NCBI RefSeq assembly: GCF_019448255.1
Contig: NZ_CP080410.1
Coordinates: 620,001 to 684,000 of the forward strand
Source: Qipengyuania flava
GTDB lineage: Bacteria > Pseudomonadota > Alphaproteobacteria > Sphingomonadales > Sphingomonadaceae
DNA: 64,000 nucleotides
Direction of reading: 5' to 3'
Position 1 is the stretch's first letter. Every line of letters begins with the position of its first letter. This document shows positions 1-8,382 of this stretch, one piece after another. Position numbers and translations under genes: made by a program. The notes under the pieces were generated by a model. That model was not told the origin of the DNA and did not search any database. It saw only the letters and a list, made by a program, of their open reading frames with translations.

Positions 1-482
1 TCCACGATGGCGCGAGCTTCGAGACCTTCCTCGAGGCTGTCGATTTCCATCCGCGCGCGAACATTCTCTACGATCCGAGCCACTTCGTCCTGCAGCAGCT
101 CGATTACCTTGGCTTCATCGACCGGTACCACGAGCGGATAAAGGCCTTCCATGTGAAGGATGCCGAATTCCGTCCCGACGCCCGCACCGGCGTTTACGGC
201 GGCTACCGCGACTGGGCCGAACGTGCGGGCCGGTTCCGCTCGCTCGGCGATGGCCAGGTCGATTTCCGGCAGATCTTCAGCAAGCTCACCCACTACGGAT
301 TCGACGGCTGGGCGGTGCTGGAGTGGGAATGCTGCTTCAAGCATCCCGAACAGGGCGCGGCCGAAGGCGCCCCGTTCATTGCCGATCACATCATTCGCCC
401 GACGCCCTACGCCTTCGACGATTTCGCCGGCGGCTCCGAGGACGAGGGAAAGATCGCCCGCGCGCTCGGCATAGAGAACTGA
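1..482 (+). CDS. Sugar phosphate isomerase/epimerase-like TIM-barrel protein, 3' part
   Basis: The gene enters from the left edge; the reading frame is open from base 3 and about 159 residues remain. The visible part has the C-terminal half of the xylose-isomerase-like TIM barrel (AP endonuclease 2 superfamily): a strand ending ILYDPSHF, then FHVKDAEF, where the His and Asp are likely metal ligands, then a GYGDGxVDF-like stretch (LGDGQVDF) and a final AVLEWEC strand with its Glu. Proteins of this fold isomerise, epimerise or dehydrate sugars and inositols. It sits 24 bp ahead of an MFS transporter and in the same direction as a sugar dehydrogenase set that ends with a second TIM-barrel protein, so a role in processing an oxidised sugar is likely. 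The substrate cannot be read from sequence. Confidence 0.85.
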   Translation, partial: HDGASFETFLEAVDFHPRANILYDPSHFVLQQLDYLGFIDRYHERIKAFHVKDAEFRPDARTGVYGGYRDWAERAGRFRSLGDGQVDFRQIFSKLTHYGFDGWAVLEWECCFKHPEQGAAEGAPFIADHIIRPTPYAFDDFAGGSEDEGKIARALGIEN

Positions 483-506
483 CCGCTGGGCCGGGGAGAG
501 GGAATT

Positions 507-1916
507 ATGGCAACCGCACCAATGGAGGCGATCGCGCCTACCGAGATCAACCGCAGCCGGCTGTTCCTGCTCGCCTGTCTCTCGCTGATCGTGACCGCGA
601 TGACCTTCGCGATCCGCGCGGGGATCCTGACCCAGCTTTCGGACCAGTTCGCGCTTAGCGATACGCAGCTTGGCTGGGTCAACAGCATGGCCTTCCTGGG
701 CTTTCCGCTGGCGATGGTCGTGTTCGGGTTCCTCTACAACAAGCTCGGCCCGCGCCTGATCATGATCCTGGCCTTTGTCGGCCATCTGCTCGGGCTGGTC
801 CTGACGATCCTTGCCGATGGGTTTCTCGGCCTGCTGGTTTCGACCTTCTTCATCGGCTTCGCCAACGGTTCGGTCGAGGCGGCCTGCAACCCCCTGGTCG
901 CCGACCTCTACGAGGACGACAAGACGAAGTGGCTCAACCGCTTCCACGTCTGGTTCCCCGGCGGCATCGTGATCGGCGCGGTCGTGTCCTACCTCATGAC
1001 GAACGCCGGGATTGGCTGGCAGCCGCAGATCGCGGTGATGCTGATCCCGACCGCGATCTATGGCTTCTTGGTCTTCACCACGCGCTTTCCCGATGTGGCC
1101 GAGAGCGAGCGGATCGTCGAGCTCGATACGAGAGGCATCTTGCTCATGGGGGCGATCCTCGGACTGCTGGTGCTGATTGGCACGCCGAACGATCTGGTAG
1201 GCGGACTGCCCGGCACCTTCGTGCTCCCGCTGGTGCTGGTGCTGGGCCTCACCTTCTTGCTCATGCTGTTTCGCGCTGGGCGCGGACGAGATGCGGCGCT
1301 GCTGGTGGTGCTGATGGCGATCATGAGCATCACCGCGACCTCGGAGCTTGGGACCCAGCAATGGGTGGATCGCATCCTTGGCGCACAGCTTGGCAACCTT
1401 CCCGGACAGGCGATGATCGTGCTCGGCATGGTCACCGGCATCATGGCCGTGGGCCGCTATTTCGCAGGCCCCCTCATCCACGCGCTCAACCCGCTAGGCG
1501 TCCTGTTGATGAGCGCGGTGCTGACGACCCTCGGCCTGTTCCTGATGGCCTCGGCAAGCGGGGCCATGGTCTATGTCTCGGCAATCATCTTCGCCGTCGG
1601 CGTGTGCTATTTCTGGCCCACGATGATCGGGGTGACGGCGCAGTATGTGCCGCGCTCGGGTGCCCTTGGCATGAGCCTAGTCGGAGCAGCCGGCATGTTC
1701 GCCCTGACGATCTGGAACCCCATCATCGGCAGCTGGATCGACAGCGCGAGGTCCAGCGCCGAGGCGAGCGGGCTGGAAGGCACGGCGGTCGAAGTGGCCG
1801 CCGGGCAAGGGGCCTTGTCGCAGCTGGTGTACTTCCCTGCCGTGCTGATCGCGATTTTCGCGGTGCTCTACCTCGCGCGAAAACCGCTCGAACAATCGGC
1901 GGAGAAGTCATCATGA
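507..1916 (+). CDS. MFS transporter, probable sugar importer
   Basis: A 469-residue inner-membrane protein with about 12 hydrophobic helices and a short cytoplasmic N-terminus. The first helices carry MFS-type features (LGWVNSMAF, then FLYNKLGPRLI as the loop 2-3 motif) and the fourth has a NPLVADLY stretch like that of sugar/fucose-type MFS carriers. The start ATG at 507 follows GGGGAGAGGG about 8 nt upstream. Its stop overlaps the start of the next gene (ATGA), so it is translated together with the sugar dehydrogenase small subunit. From context it likely imports the sugar or glycoside, or its oxidation product, handled by the downstream enzymes. Confidence 0.85.
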   Translation: MATAPMEAIAPTEINRSRLFLLACLSLIVTAMTFAIRAGILTQLSDQFALSDTQLGWVNSMAFLGFPLAMVVFGFLYNKLGPRLIMILAFVGHLLGLVLTILADGFLGLLVSTFFIGFANGSVEAACNPLVADLYEDDKTKWLNRFHVWFPGGIVIGAVVSYLMTNAGIGWQPQIAVMLIPTAIYGFLVFTTRFPDVAESERIVELDTRGILLMGAILGLLVLIGTPNDLVGGLPGTFVLPLVLVLGLTFLLMLFRAGRGRDAALLVVLMAIMSITATSELGTQQWVDRILGAQLGNLPGQAMIVLGMVTGIMAVGRYFAGPLIHALNPLGVLLMSAVLTTLGLFLMASASGAMVYVSAIIFAVGVCYFWPTMIGVTAQYVPRSGALGMSLVGAAGMFALTIWNPIIGSWIDSARSSAEASGLEGTAVEVAAGQGALSQLVYFPAVLIAIFAVLYLARKPLEQSAEKSS

Positions 1917-2473
1917 CAATCGGCTCGCATTCCATGGACCGCCGTACGGCTTTGCGCGGCTTTGTTACCATCGCCGGGGCCGCAGTCGTCCTGCCCTCGA
2001 TTGCGACCCTCGGTGGCTGCTCTGCCGCTCCCGCAACACTCGATAAGCACACGGCCCTGCTCAAGGCCCTGGTCGGCCGGATCATCCCCGCAACCGATAC
2101 GCCCGGTGCGATCGAAGCCGGCGTGCCGGAGTACATCGCCGCCGTCTTCCAGCAGCACATGACACCCGAACAGCAGTCCGACTTTGCTGCCGGTCTCGAC
2201 GCGATCGCCGCGCTGGCAAAAGGCGAGGGTGCTTCAGACTTCGCTGCGGCGACGCCGGACACGCAGGATGACGTTCTCGGCAAGCTGGCAGGGACAGCCG
2301 ATGGCACCCCAGGCAAGGACACATGGCAGCAGCTCCACGACATGACCGTGTTCGGTTTCTACACCTCCGAAGCGGCGACCGAGGAGCTTGCCTACGAGGA
2401 AATCCCGGGCCGCCATATCGGCTGCCTCCCATTCGAAGACGTCGGCCGGGCCTGGCTCGATCGCGGCGTCTGA
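1913..2473 (+). CDS. Gluconate 2-dehydrogenase subunit 3-like small subunit (Tat-exported)
   Basis: A 186-residue protein with a twin-arginine signal (DRRTALRGF, then a hydrophobic run) and a possible lipobox (TLGGC) near residue 33, followed by the helical domain of gluconate 2-dehydrogenase subunit 3 (residues ~45-180: LVGRIIPATDTPGA, FQQHMTPEQQ, ending in a TVFGFYTSE...IPG region). In related FAD-dependent sugar dehydrogenases this subunit carries the Tat signal and escorts the leaderless flavoprotein to the periplasm. The next gene is such a leaderless GMC flavoprotein, 13 bp downstream. The start is ATG 1913, overlapping the MFS stop; a longer frame upstream lies inside the MFS gene and is not used. 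No cytochrome subunit is visible in the window. Confidence 0.88.
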   Translation: MTIGSHSMDRRTALRGFVTIAGAAVVLPSIATLGGCSAAPATLDKHTALLKALVGRIIPATDTPGAIEAGVPEYIAAVFQQHMTPEQQSDFAAGLDAIAALAKGEGASDFAAATPDTQDDVLGKLAGTADGTPGKDTWQQLHDMTVFGFYTSEAATEELAYEEIPGRHIGCLPFEDVGRAWLDRGV

Positions 2474-2486
2474 CAGGATCGTATTC

Positions 2487-4193
2487 ATGGCTATCAACCA
2501 ATCCTTCGATGTCATCGTCGTCGGCTCTGGCATGTCGGGCGGCTGGGCCGCCAAGGAGTTCTGCGAGCGCGGAATGAAGGTGCTCGTCATCGAGCGCGGC
2601 AAGCAGACCGAACGCGGAGCCGACTATGTCGGCGAGAACATGGAGCCGTGGGACATGGAGTTCCGCGACCGGGTCGATCCGAAGCTCGTCGAAAGCGACT
2701 ACCCGATCCAGAACGAGTGCTACGCCTTTCGCGAAAGCACCCGCAACTTCTTCATCAACGACCGCGAGAACCCCTACTCGCATCCCGACGATGCGCCGTT
2801 CCAGTGGCTGCGCGGCGACCAGGTCGGCGGCAAGTCGCTGATGTGGGCGCGCCAGAGCTATCGCTGGAGCGATACCGATTTCGGCGCGAACAAGGCCGAT
2901 GGCCACGGCACCGACTGGCCCATCCGCTACGCCGATGTCGAACCGTGGTACGAACATGTCGAACGCTTCGTCGGCATCAGCGGATCGCGCGAGGGGCTGC
3001 CGCAGCTTCCCGACAGCATCTTCCAGCCGCCGATGGAGATGACCTGCGTCGAGAAACACGCCAAGCAAGGGATCGAAGCGGCGTTTCCCGACCGGCGGCT
3101 GATCATCGGCCGGGCCGCGCATCTGACCGAACCGACGCAGGAGCAGTTAGCCCTTGGCCGCGGCAGCTGCCAGTTCCGCAACCAGTGCGAGCGGGGCTGC
3201 TCTTTCGGCGCCTATTTCTCGAGCGTCTCTGCGACGCTCCCGGCCGCCCAGAACACGGGCAACCTCACCATGCTGACCGATACCCATGTGGAGGAGGTCA
3301 CCTATGATCCGGCGACCGGGCGTGCGAGCGGGGTGAAGGTCGTCAACCGCAAGACCCGCGAACGCCAAGAAATCGGCGCGCGGGTGATCTTCCTGTGCGC
3401 TTCGACCATCGGGACCTTGCAGGTTCTGCTGAATTCGCGTTCCGAAGCGCACCCGACCGGCCTTGGGAATTCGAGCGGGGTTCTTGGCCGCTACGTGATG
3501 GACCACCACCACCGGGTGGGCGCGAGCGGTCTGATGCCCGGCTTCGAGGACAAGTATTTCGCAGGCCGCCGGCCCAACGGCATCTACCTTGTGCGCTACG
3601 CCAATCTCGACAACCGCACCGACGGGGAATTCCTGCGCGGTTTCGCGTTCCAGGGCGGCAGCGGCCGATCATCCTGGACTCGCGCTCTCGGCGGCGGGGA
3701 GTTCGGAGAGGGTCTGAAGACCTCGCTGCGCCAGCCGGGTCCGTGGTACTTCACCTTGCAGGGTTTCGGCGAACACCTCCCGAGCGCGGAGAACCGCGTC
3801 ACGCTCCACGAGACCAAGAAGGACGCCTTCGGCATCCCGCAGGTGCATGTCGACGTGCGCTGGGGCGAGAACGAGGCAAAGATGCGTGCCGCCATGAAGC
3901 GCGATGCCGCAGCGATGCTCGAAGCCGCCGGTGCGAGCGAAATCGAGGCGTTCGAGAGCGAAGCCATTCCCGGGCGGTGCATCCATGAAATGGGCGGTGC
4001 GCGGATGGGCAGCGATCCGGCGACATCGGTCCTTAACAAGTGGAACCAGATGCACGATGTGCCCAATGTCTTCGCCACCGATGGTTCGGCCTTTGCCTCC
4101 ATCGCGTGCCAGAACCCCTCGCTCACCTTTATGGCGTTGACCGCGCGCGCCGCGGACTATGCCGCACGCCAGATGCAAGAAGGACGTTTGTGA
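2487..4193 (+). CDS. GMC-family FAD-dependent sugar dehydrogenase, catalytic subunit
   Basis: A 568-residue flavoprotein. The N-terminus has the FAD-binding Rossmann motif VVGSGMSGGWAAKEF (residues ~10-24) followed by VIERGK; the C-terminus has the GMC signature region with HEMGGARMG and NVFATDGSAF...NPSLTFMAL. A cysteine-rich stretch (CQFRNQCERGC, residues ~228-238) resembles the Fe-S-type cysteines of Tat-hitchhiking glucose or glucoside dehydrogenases. It has no signal peptide, so export with the Tat-bearing subunit just upstream is inferred. With two TIM-barrel proteins alongside, a glucoside 3-dehydrogenase-type role (oxidising a sugar or glycoside to its 3-keto form) is more likely than classical gluconate 2-dehydrogenase, but the substrate is not proven. 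The start is ATG 2487. Confidence 0.88.
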   Translation: MAINQSFDVIVVGSGMSGGWAAKEFCERGMKVLVIERGKQTERGADYVGENMEPWDMEFRDRVDPKLVESDYPIQNECYAFRESTRNFFINDRENPYSHPDDAPFQWLRGDQVGGKSLMWARQSYRWSDTDFGANKADGHGTDWPIRYADVEPWYEHVERFVGISGSREGLPQLPDSIFQPPMEMTCVEKHAKQGIEAAFPDRRLIIGRAAHLTEPTQEQLALGRGSCQFRNQCERGCSFGAYFSSVSATLPAAQNTGNLTMLTDTHVEEVTYDPATGRASGVKVVNRKTRERQEIGARVIFLCASTIGTLQVLLNSRSEAHPTGLGNSSGVLGRYVMDHHHRVGASGLMPGFEDKYFAGRRPNGIYLVRYANLDNRTDGEFLRGFAFQGGSGRSSWTRALGGGEFGEGLKTSLRQPGPWYFTLQGFGEHLPSAENRVTLHETKKDAFGIPQVHVDVRWGENEAKMRAAMKRDAAAMLEAAGASEIEAFESEAIPGRCIHEMGGARMGSDPATSVLNKWNQMHDVPNVFATDGSAFASIACQNPSLTFMALTARAADYAARQMQEGRL

Positions 4194-5035
4194 TGACGAC
4201 ATTCGAGACCAGCCGCCGGACCTTTCTTGCAGGCGCGCTCGGAGCGGGCGTCCTTGCCTGTTCGCCTGCCGCAACCACCGCTCCGGCTGCGGCGCCGCCC
4301 TATGCCGGTCGCCTGGGCGTCCAGCTCTACACCGTCCGCGACCTGTTCGAGGCGGATTTCGCAGGCACGCTGGCGGCGCTGGCAAAGATCGGTTTCAACG
4401 ATTGCGAAACCGCAGGATTTTTCGATCACGACCCGAAAGAAGTCCGCGCGGCGATGGACGATCTCGGGCTGGTGAGCCGGTCCGGCCATATCCGCCTGCC
4501 CCAGCTTCGCGAAGGCTTCGCCGAGCAGCTCGATACAGCCGGGATTGTCGGCCAGCAGGCGCTCTATCTCGGCTGGATACCGGAGGAAGAGCGCAGCGGC
4601 GACAAATACCGTGCGCTGGCCGACCTGCTCAACCAGCGCGGGGAAGAGGCCAAGGCGGCCGGGATCCAGCTCGGCTATCACAATCACGAGTTCGAATTTC
4701 TAGATCTGGGGGATGGCACGAAGGGCTACGACATCCTGCTGGAGCGCGCGGATCCTGAGCTCGTCGCCATGGAGATCGATTTCTTCTGGGCCGCGGAAGC
4801 CGGGGTCGATCCGCGCGACCTCTTTGCAAGAGCGCCCGGGCGTTTCCGTTCGTGCCACATCAAGGATCGCGCGAGGGATGGAAGCATGGTCTCGGTTGGC
4901 AAAGGCACCATCGACTTCGCTGCCTATCTCGCCGAAGCGGGACAGGCGGGTCTGGAGACCTTCTATGTCGAGCATGACAACCCCGAGGATCCGCTCGCCT
5001 CGGTGGCCATGAGTTTTGCGCACCTGATGGGCTAG
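4193..5035 (+). CDS. Tat-exported TIM-barrel isomerase/hydratase-like protein
   Basis: A 280-residue member of the xylose-isomerase-like TIM-barrel superfamily with its own twin-arginine signal (SRRTFLAGALGAGVLAC), where LAC forms a plausible lipobox, so it is probably a periplasmic lipoprotein. The mature part begins LGVQLYTVRD, with GYHNHEFEF (metal/catalytic His and Glu) near residue 165, MEIDFFWA, CHIKDR and a final YVEHDN strand; this is the usual family layout. The stop of the GMC gene and this start share one base (TGATG). Periplasmic siting next to an exported dehydrogenase suggests it acts on the keto sugar made there, for example by isomerisation or breakdown. The exact reaction is inference. 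Confidence 0.85.
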   Translation: MTTFETSRRTFLAGALGAGVLACSPAATTAPAAAPPYAGRLGVQLYTVRDLFEADFAGTLAALAKIGFNDCETAGFFDHDPKEVRAAMDDLGLVSRSGHIRLPQLREGFAEQLDTAGIVGQQALYLGWIPEEERSGDKYRALADLLNQRGEEAKAAGIQLGYHNHEFEFLDLGDGTKGYDILLERADPELVAMEIDFFWAAEAGVDPRDLFARAPGRFRSCHIKDRARDGSMVSVGKGTIDFAAYLAEAGQAGLETFYVEHDNPEDPLASVAMSFAHLMG

Positions 5036-5045
5036 ACGCCCCGCC

Positions 5046-6053
5046 TCAGCCCTCGGGAATGAGGGCCTTGAGCATGTCCTCGTCCCACCCGGTCTCTTCG
5101 GTGTAAAGCGCGAAGGTATTCCCGTAGGACCACAGGCACCAGGGGATGCCAGCATCCCCCATGGCCTTCGAGACGGCAGCGGCCCATTCGGTTCGCTCGG
5201 CGTTGTCGATCGGGGAATGGGCACCGAACTCTCCAAGGAAGACGGGGCGCCCGGTCGCTTCCCTGAAGGCCGTCGCAGTGTTCACGTCTGCTGCCAGCTG
5301 CGCGCGGTCCTCGGCCGATCCCCAGCCGCGTGTGCCTTTCGGCATGTCCTCGCCAAGCCAAGAAGCCTGCTGGTGGGTGAAATCGAACGGGTCGTAATAG
5401 TGGAAGGTGTAGACCACGTTGGGATCGTCGCTTGCGAGATTGGTTTCGAGCGTGCGGATGCCCGACCACTCCTCGCCGCCCAGGATCACGATGCGATTGG
5501 GGTTGCGCGCACGGATGATGGCCAGCGCCTGGGCTTGCGTCTGCCGCATGGCGGCGCCTTTCAGTTCCTTATGCGGTTCGTTGAGCGTTTCGAACCAGAC
5601 GCTGTCGGGCAGATCGGCGTAGCGCGTCGCCAGCTCGCTCCAGATCGCGCGGTAGCGTTCCATCTGCGTTTCGGGCTCGTCCATGATCTCTTCGAAATGA
5701 TGGACGTTCAGCACGACGTTGAGCCCTGCCGCCGTTGCCCAGGCAATCTGCTGGTCGACCAGGGCGGCGAAATCGGGATGGATCCGGAAGCTTGGGGCCG
5801 GGCCGGTGTAATCGCTCCAGCGCACCGGGATACGAACCGTATCGAAGCCGGCGGCGGCGATCCGGTTGTAATCGGCCTCGGTATAGGCGCGGCCTCCCCA
5901 GTCGTAGCCCTTGGGCGTTTCCAGCGCGTTGCCCATGTTGACGCAGCGTTTCGCGGTGAAAGCCTGCGCGATCGGTTCATCGGCAGCGATGGAGGGCGCC
6001 GAGGCCGACAGCGCAAAGCCCGACAACGTTATCAATAGACTGCGATACTTCAT
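5046..6053 (-). CDS. Secreted glycoside hydrolase family 5 (cellulase-like endo-glucanase)
   Basis: A 335-residue protein with a cleavable signal peptide (residues 1-24, ending PSIAA|DE). GH5 hallmarks are in order: RIPVRW (~residues 74-79), the LNVHHF strand, the NEP motif in WFETLNEPHKE with E159 as acid/base, HYYDPF (~219-224), and FLGEFGAHS with E275 as nucleophile. Family members cut beta-1,4-glucans or mannans. It runs convergently to the sugar dehydrogenase operon, 10 bp away, and stands just downstream of a LacI regulator on the same strand. An operator-like sequence lies inside codons 7-12 (see 6020-6035). It is probably the first, extracytoplasmic step of a beta-glucan path whose later steps (GH3, gluconate enzymes) follow. 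Confidence 0.88.
   Translation of the reverse strand: MKYRSLLITLSGFALSASAPSIAADEPIAQAFTAKRCVNMGNALETPKGYDWGGRAYTEADYNRIAAAGFDTVRIPVRWSDYTGPAPSFRIHPDFAALVDQQIAWATAAGLNVVLNVHHFEEIMDEPETQMERYRAIWSELATRYADLPDSVWFETLNEPHKELKGAAMRQTQAQALAIIRARNPNRIVILGGEEWSGIRTLETNLASDDPNVVYTFHYYDPFDFTHQQASWLGEDMPKGTRGWGSAEDRAQLAADVNTATAFREATGRPVFLGEFGAHSPIDNAERTEWAAAVSKAMGDAGIPWCLWSYGNTFALYTEETGWDEDMLKALIPEG
6020..6035. promoter_or_regulatory. Candidate LacI-type operator inside the GH5 5' coding end
   Basis: Read on the minus strand this is TTGATAACGTTGTCGG, starting 18 bases after the GH5 start codon. Its first 14 bases are identical to the intergenic site at 13284-13299, and it has the CG centre common in LacI-family operators. 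Codon constraint could explain part of the match, so it is a weaker candidate than the two intergenic copies. Confidence 0.4.
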
Positions 6054-6079
6054 GGCGGATCCTCCCGGGGGTGTGTGGG

Positions 6080-7129
6080 TCAGGGTTTCGGCGGGGCGGT
6101 GGTGTCGCGCAGCACGAATTCGTGATCGAGCACGATCCGGCGCGCTTCGACCGTGCCGCGCGTGCTGAGCTGGGATATCAGCTCCCGCACAGCGGTTGCG
6201 CCCAGCTCGCCGAGCGGCTGGCGAACGGTGGTCAACAAGGGGCGCATCCGTGTGGCCACGTCGGCATCGTCGAACCCGACGACGGACATTTCTTCCGGCA
6301 CGGCCACGCGGTGGACATTGCAGGCGGCAACCACGCCGGCGGCCATGTCGTCGTTCGAACAGAAGATTGCAGTCGGTCGTTCCTTGAGGCCGAGGAAGTA
6401 TTCCCCCGCTTCGAAACCCGATTCGAAATCGAATTCACCCGGACGTACCAGCGCAGGATCGACGGAGAGGTCGGCGGCCTCCATGGCGACGGTGAAGCCG
6501 GCAAAGCGAATATGGCTGGACCGCTGGTCCTCGATACCGCGGACAAAACCGATCCGCCGATGGCCGAGGCCCAGCAAGTGGTTCGTGAGTTCGATCGAGG
6601 CCTGGTAATCGTCGATCTCGACGAGGACACCGCGGTTGGCGATGTCGACCGGTCCGATCCGCACGGACGGCAGGCCGAGCTCTTTCAGCACGAAATCGAC
6701 CTTGTCGCTCGTGGCATAGGGAGCCACCAGCATGACCGCGTCCGGCTTGCGGTGGAGCAGCAGGCCCTCGAACGCTTCGCGGATTTCCTTAACAGATTTG
6801 CCCGAGAGCCCTTCGAACAGGTTGATCGAAAGCTGGTACCCGCGCTCCTGGCAAGCGATAACCGCGCCGAACTGGATGGCGTTGATGTAGCTCGAATTGG
6901 TCGTGTGGCAGATGAGGGCAATATCGTAGGAACGGTTGCCGCGCAGCGAACGGGCCGATTGGCTGGGCACATAATTCAGCTGCGCGACCGCCTCGCGCAC
7001 CTTGCGCTGCAGCTTCTCTTTGACGTGCGGTTCGTTGTTGAGGACGCGCGAGACGGTCTTGATGGAGACGCCCGCCAGGTCGGCGACGTCTTTCATTTTG
7101 GCTGTCTTGCTGGAACCCGATTTGCTCAC
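6080..7129 (-). CDS. LacI-family transcriptional regulator
   Basis: A 349-residue repressor. The N-terminal helix-turn-helix has MKDVADLAGVSIKTVSRVLNN (about residues 12-32) followed by the hinge-helix region SQSARSLRGNRS. The rest is the periplasmic-binding-protein-like effector domain (DIALICHTTNSSYIN through VGFDDADVATRMRPLLTTVRQP). The start is GTG 7129 behind GGGGG; an ATG at 7096 would remove 11 residues but keep the HTH. It lies 26 bp upstream of the GH5 gene and downstream of the SMP-30 gene on the same strand. The 16-bp palindromes at 8292 and 13284, and the partial one at 6020, are likely its targets. The effector is unknown; a beta-glucan sugar or gluconate is the inference. Confidence 0.9.
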   Translation of the reverse strand: MSKSGSSKTAKMKDVADLAGVSIKTVSRVLNNEPHVKEKLQRKVREAVAQLNYVPSQSARSLRGNRSYDIALICHTTNSSYINAIQFGAVIACQERGYQLSINLFEGLSGKSVKEIREAFEGLLLHRKPDAVMLVAPYATSDKVDFVLKELGLPSVRIGPVDIANRGVLVEIDDYQASIELTNHLLGLGHRRIGFVRGIEDQRSSHIRFAGFTVAMEAADLSVDPALVRPGEFDFESGFEAGEYFLGLKERPTAIFCSNDDMAAGVVAACNVHRVAVPEEMSVVGFDDADVATRMRPLLTTVRQPLGELGATAVRELISQLSTRGTVEARRIVLDHEFVLRDTTAPPKP

Positions 7130-7223
7130 CCAACCCCCTTACACCGGCCCATGCGGTCCGCCCACATTGGGCAGGCTATCCTTCCACGATGTGCAGCGGG
7201 GATGGAGGATGCAAGGCGCGCTT

Positions 7224-8258
7224 TCAAGCGCTTGCCGTTCGGCTGGCGGAAACTTTGGTGCGCACGGCAAGCAGGCGGTCCTGTGCGGTGATGAAGAGGG
7301 TGTGCCCATCCTCGCCGAACGCGCAGTTGGCGGTCGCCCGGCCGGTGGCAATGCGCCCATGGCAAACGCCCTCCCTGTCGATGACGAGAACCCCGCCCGG
7401 ACCTGCGAGAAAAAGGTCGCCGTTCGCCGCCATGGCCATGCCATCCGGCAGGCCGGCGTGACCCTGCCGATAGGGTGTGGCATCGAACCATGTGTGCGGC
7501 CTTGCACCCGCTCTCAAGTCGAGCTTTCGGACGATTGATGCGGACGGGTCCGACTGGCTGATGAAAAGCGCTTTCTCGTCCAGCGATAGTGCCACGCCGT
7601 TTGGGAAGGTCATGTCCTCGACAATGCGGGAGAGAGTCCCGTCAGGAGAGAGGCGGTACACGCCGTTTGCGGCCATCTCCTTTAGCGGTGAGGCGTCGAG
7701 GCCGGCGAGCCCATAGGGCGGATCGGTGAAGAAGAGCGTTCCGTCTGCCGCCTCGATCACATCGTTGGGGCTGTTGAAGCGCTTGCCTTCAAACCGGCTC
7801 GCCAGCGTTTCGCGTCGTCCGGTGGTAAGGTCCATTGCCTGCACGGCGCGCTCACCATGGTTGCAGATGGTAAGGCGGCCATCGCGTGAGAGAAGCAGGC
7901 CGTTCGCCCCGGGTTCGCGAAAACCTTCTGCCGCCTCCTGCGCGCCCGACGGATCGAGAAAAACGCTTGCCCCGCCGGTCTCGCTCCATCGGTAGGCCCG
8001 ATTTGCGGGGACGTCGGTGAAGTAGAGCGTCTGTCGCCTGGCGTCCCAGGCCGGACCCTCGGCCCACTGATAGCCGGAAGCGAGCAGGCGCCCTGCCTGG
8101 CTGGTGTCGATCCGCGCGTCGAAGTCGGGAGTGAACCGCTCGAACCCGATCGGGTTGAGGGCCTGGGCCTGCCTGTTGCCGTGGCTGCCCATGCAGCCGG
8201 CCAGAAGCGCCCCGGTCCCGCCGGCCAAGATGGACCGCCGCGTGACAATTGCCTGCAT
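7224..8258 (-). CDS. SMP-30/gluconolactonase family lactonase, Tat lipoprotein
   Basis: A 344-residue six-bladed beta-propeller protein of the SMP-30/gluconolactonase/LRE family. It starts with a Tat-like signal (TRRSILAGGTGALLAGC) whose LAGC is a lipobox. Family motifs include EGPAWD (metal-binding Glu), NSPNDV (metal Asn), FTDPPYG, PDGMAM and LFISQSD. It would open glucono-lactone to gluconate in the periplasm, which fits the gluconokinase and GntP permease genes nearby. The ATG at 8258 is preferred over the GTG codon directly before it because GGGAGG lies 6-7 nt upstream of the ATG, too close for the GTG. It is transcribed away from the GH3 gene, with a shared operator in the 124-bp gap. 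Confidence 0.87.
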   Translation of the reverse strand: MQAIVTRRSILAGGTGALLAGCMGSHGNRQAQALNPIGFERFTPDFDARIDTSQAGRLLASGYQWAEGPAWDARRQTLYFTDVPANRAYRWSETGGASVFLDPSGAQEAAEGFREPGANGLLLSRDGRLTICNHGERAVQAMDLTTGRRETLASRFEGKRFNSPNDVIEAADGTLFFTDPPYGLAGLDASPLKEMAANGVYRLSPDGTLSRIVEDMTFPNGVALSLDEKALFISQSDPSASIVRKLDLRAGARPHTWFDATPYRQGHAGLPDGMAMAANGDLFLAGPGGVLVIDREGVCHGRIATGRATANCAFGEDGHTLFITAQDRLLAVRTKVSASRTASA

Positions 8259-8291
8259 CACTATCCTCCCGGAAACGCCTATAATCTCATG

Positions 8292-8307
8292 TTGACAACC
8301 TTGTCAA
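8292..8307. promoter_or_regulatory. LacI-type operator between SMP-30 and GH3 genes
   Basis: TTGACAACCTTGTCAA is a 16-bp palindrome with mismatch only at the central bases. Each end reads TTGACA, a perfect -35 hexamer, on its own strand, so binding here could block promoters firing in both directions. On the minus strand a TATAGG -10-like hexamer follows at 18 bp spacing. It closely matches the site at 13284-13299. The likely binder is the LacI-family protein encoded at 6080-7129. Confidence 0.6.
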
Positions 8308-8382
8308 AAACCGCTGCGATGACTCGGGTGATGTCCGGAATCGTCCAGGCATCGGCAATGGGATGGGATCGGTTTTTAGATC

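Noticed and set aside
7225-7234. CAAGCGCTTG palindrome at the SMP-30 stop as a LacI site
   Set aside because: Short, overlaps coding sequence and unlike the other candidate operators; not enough support.
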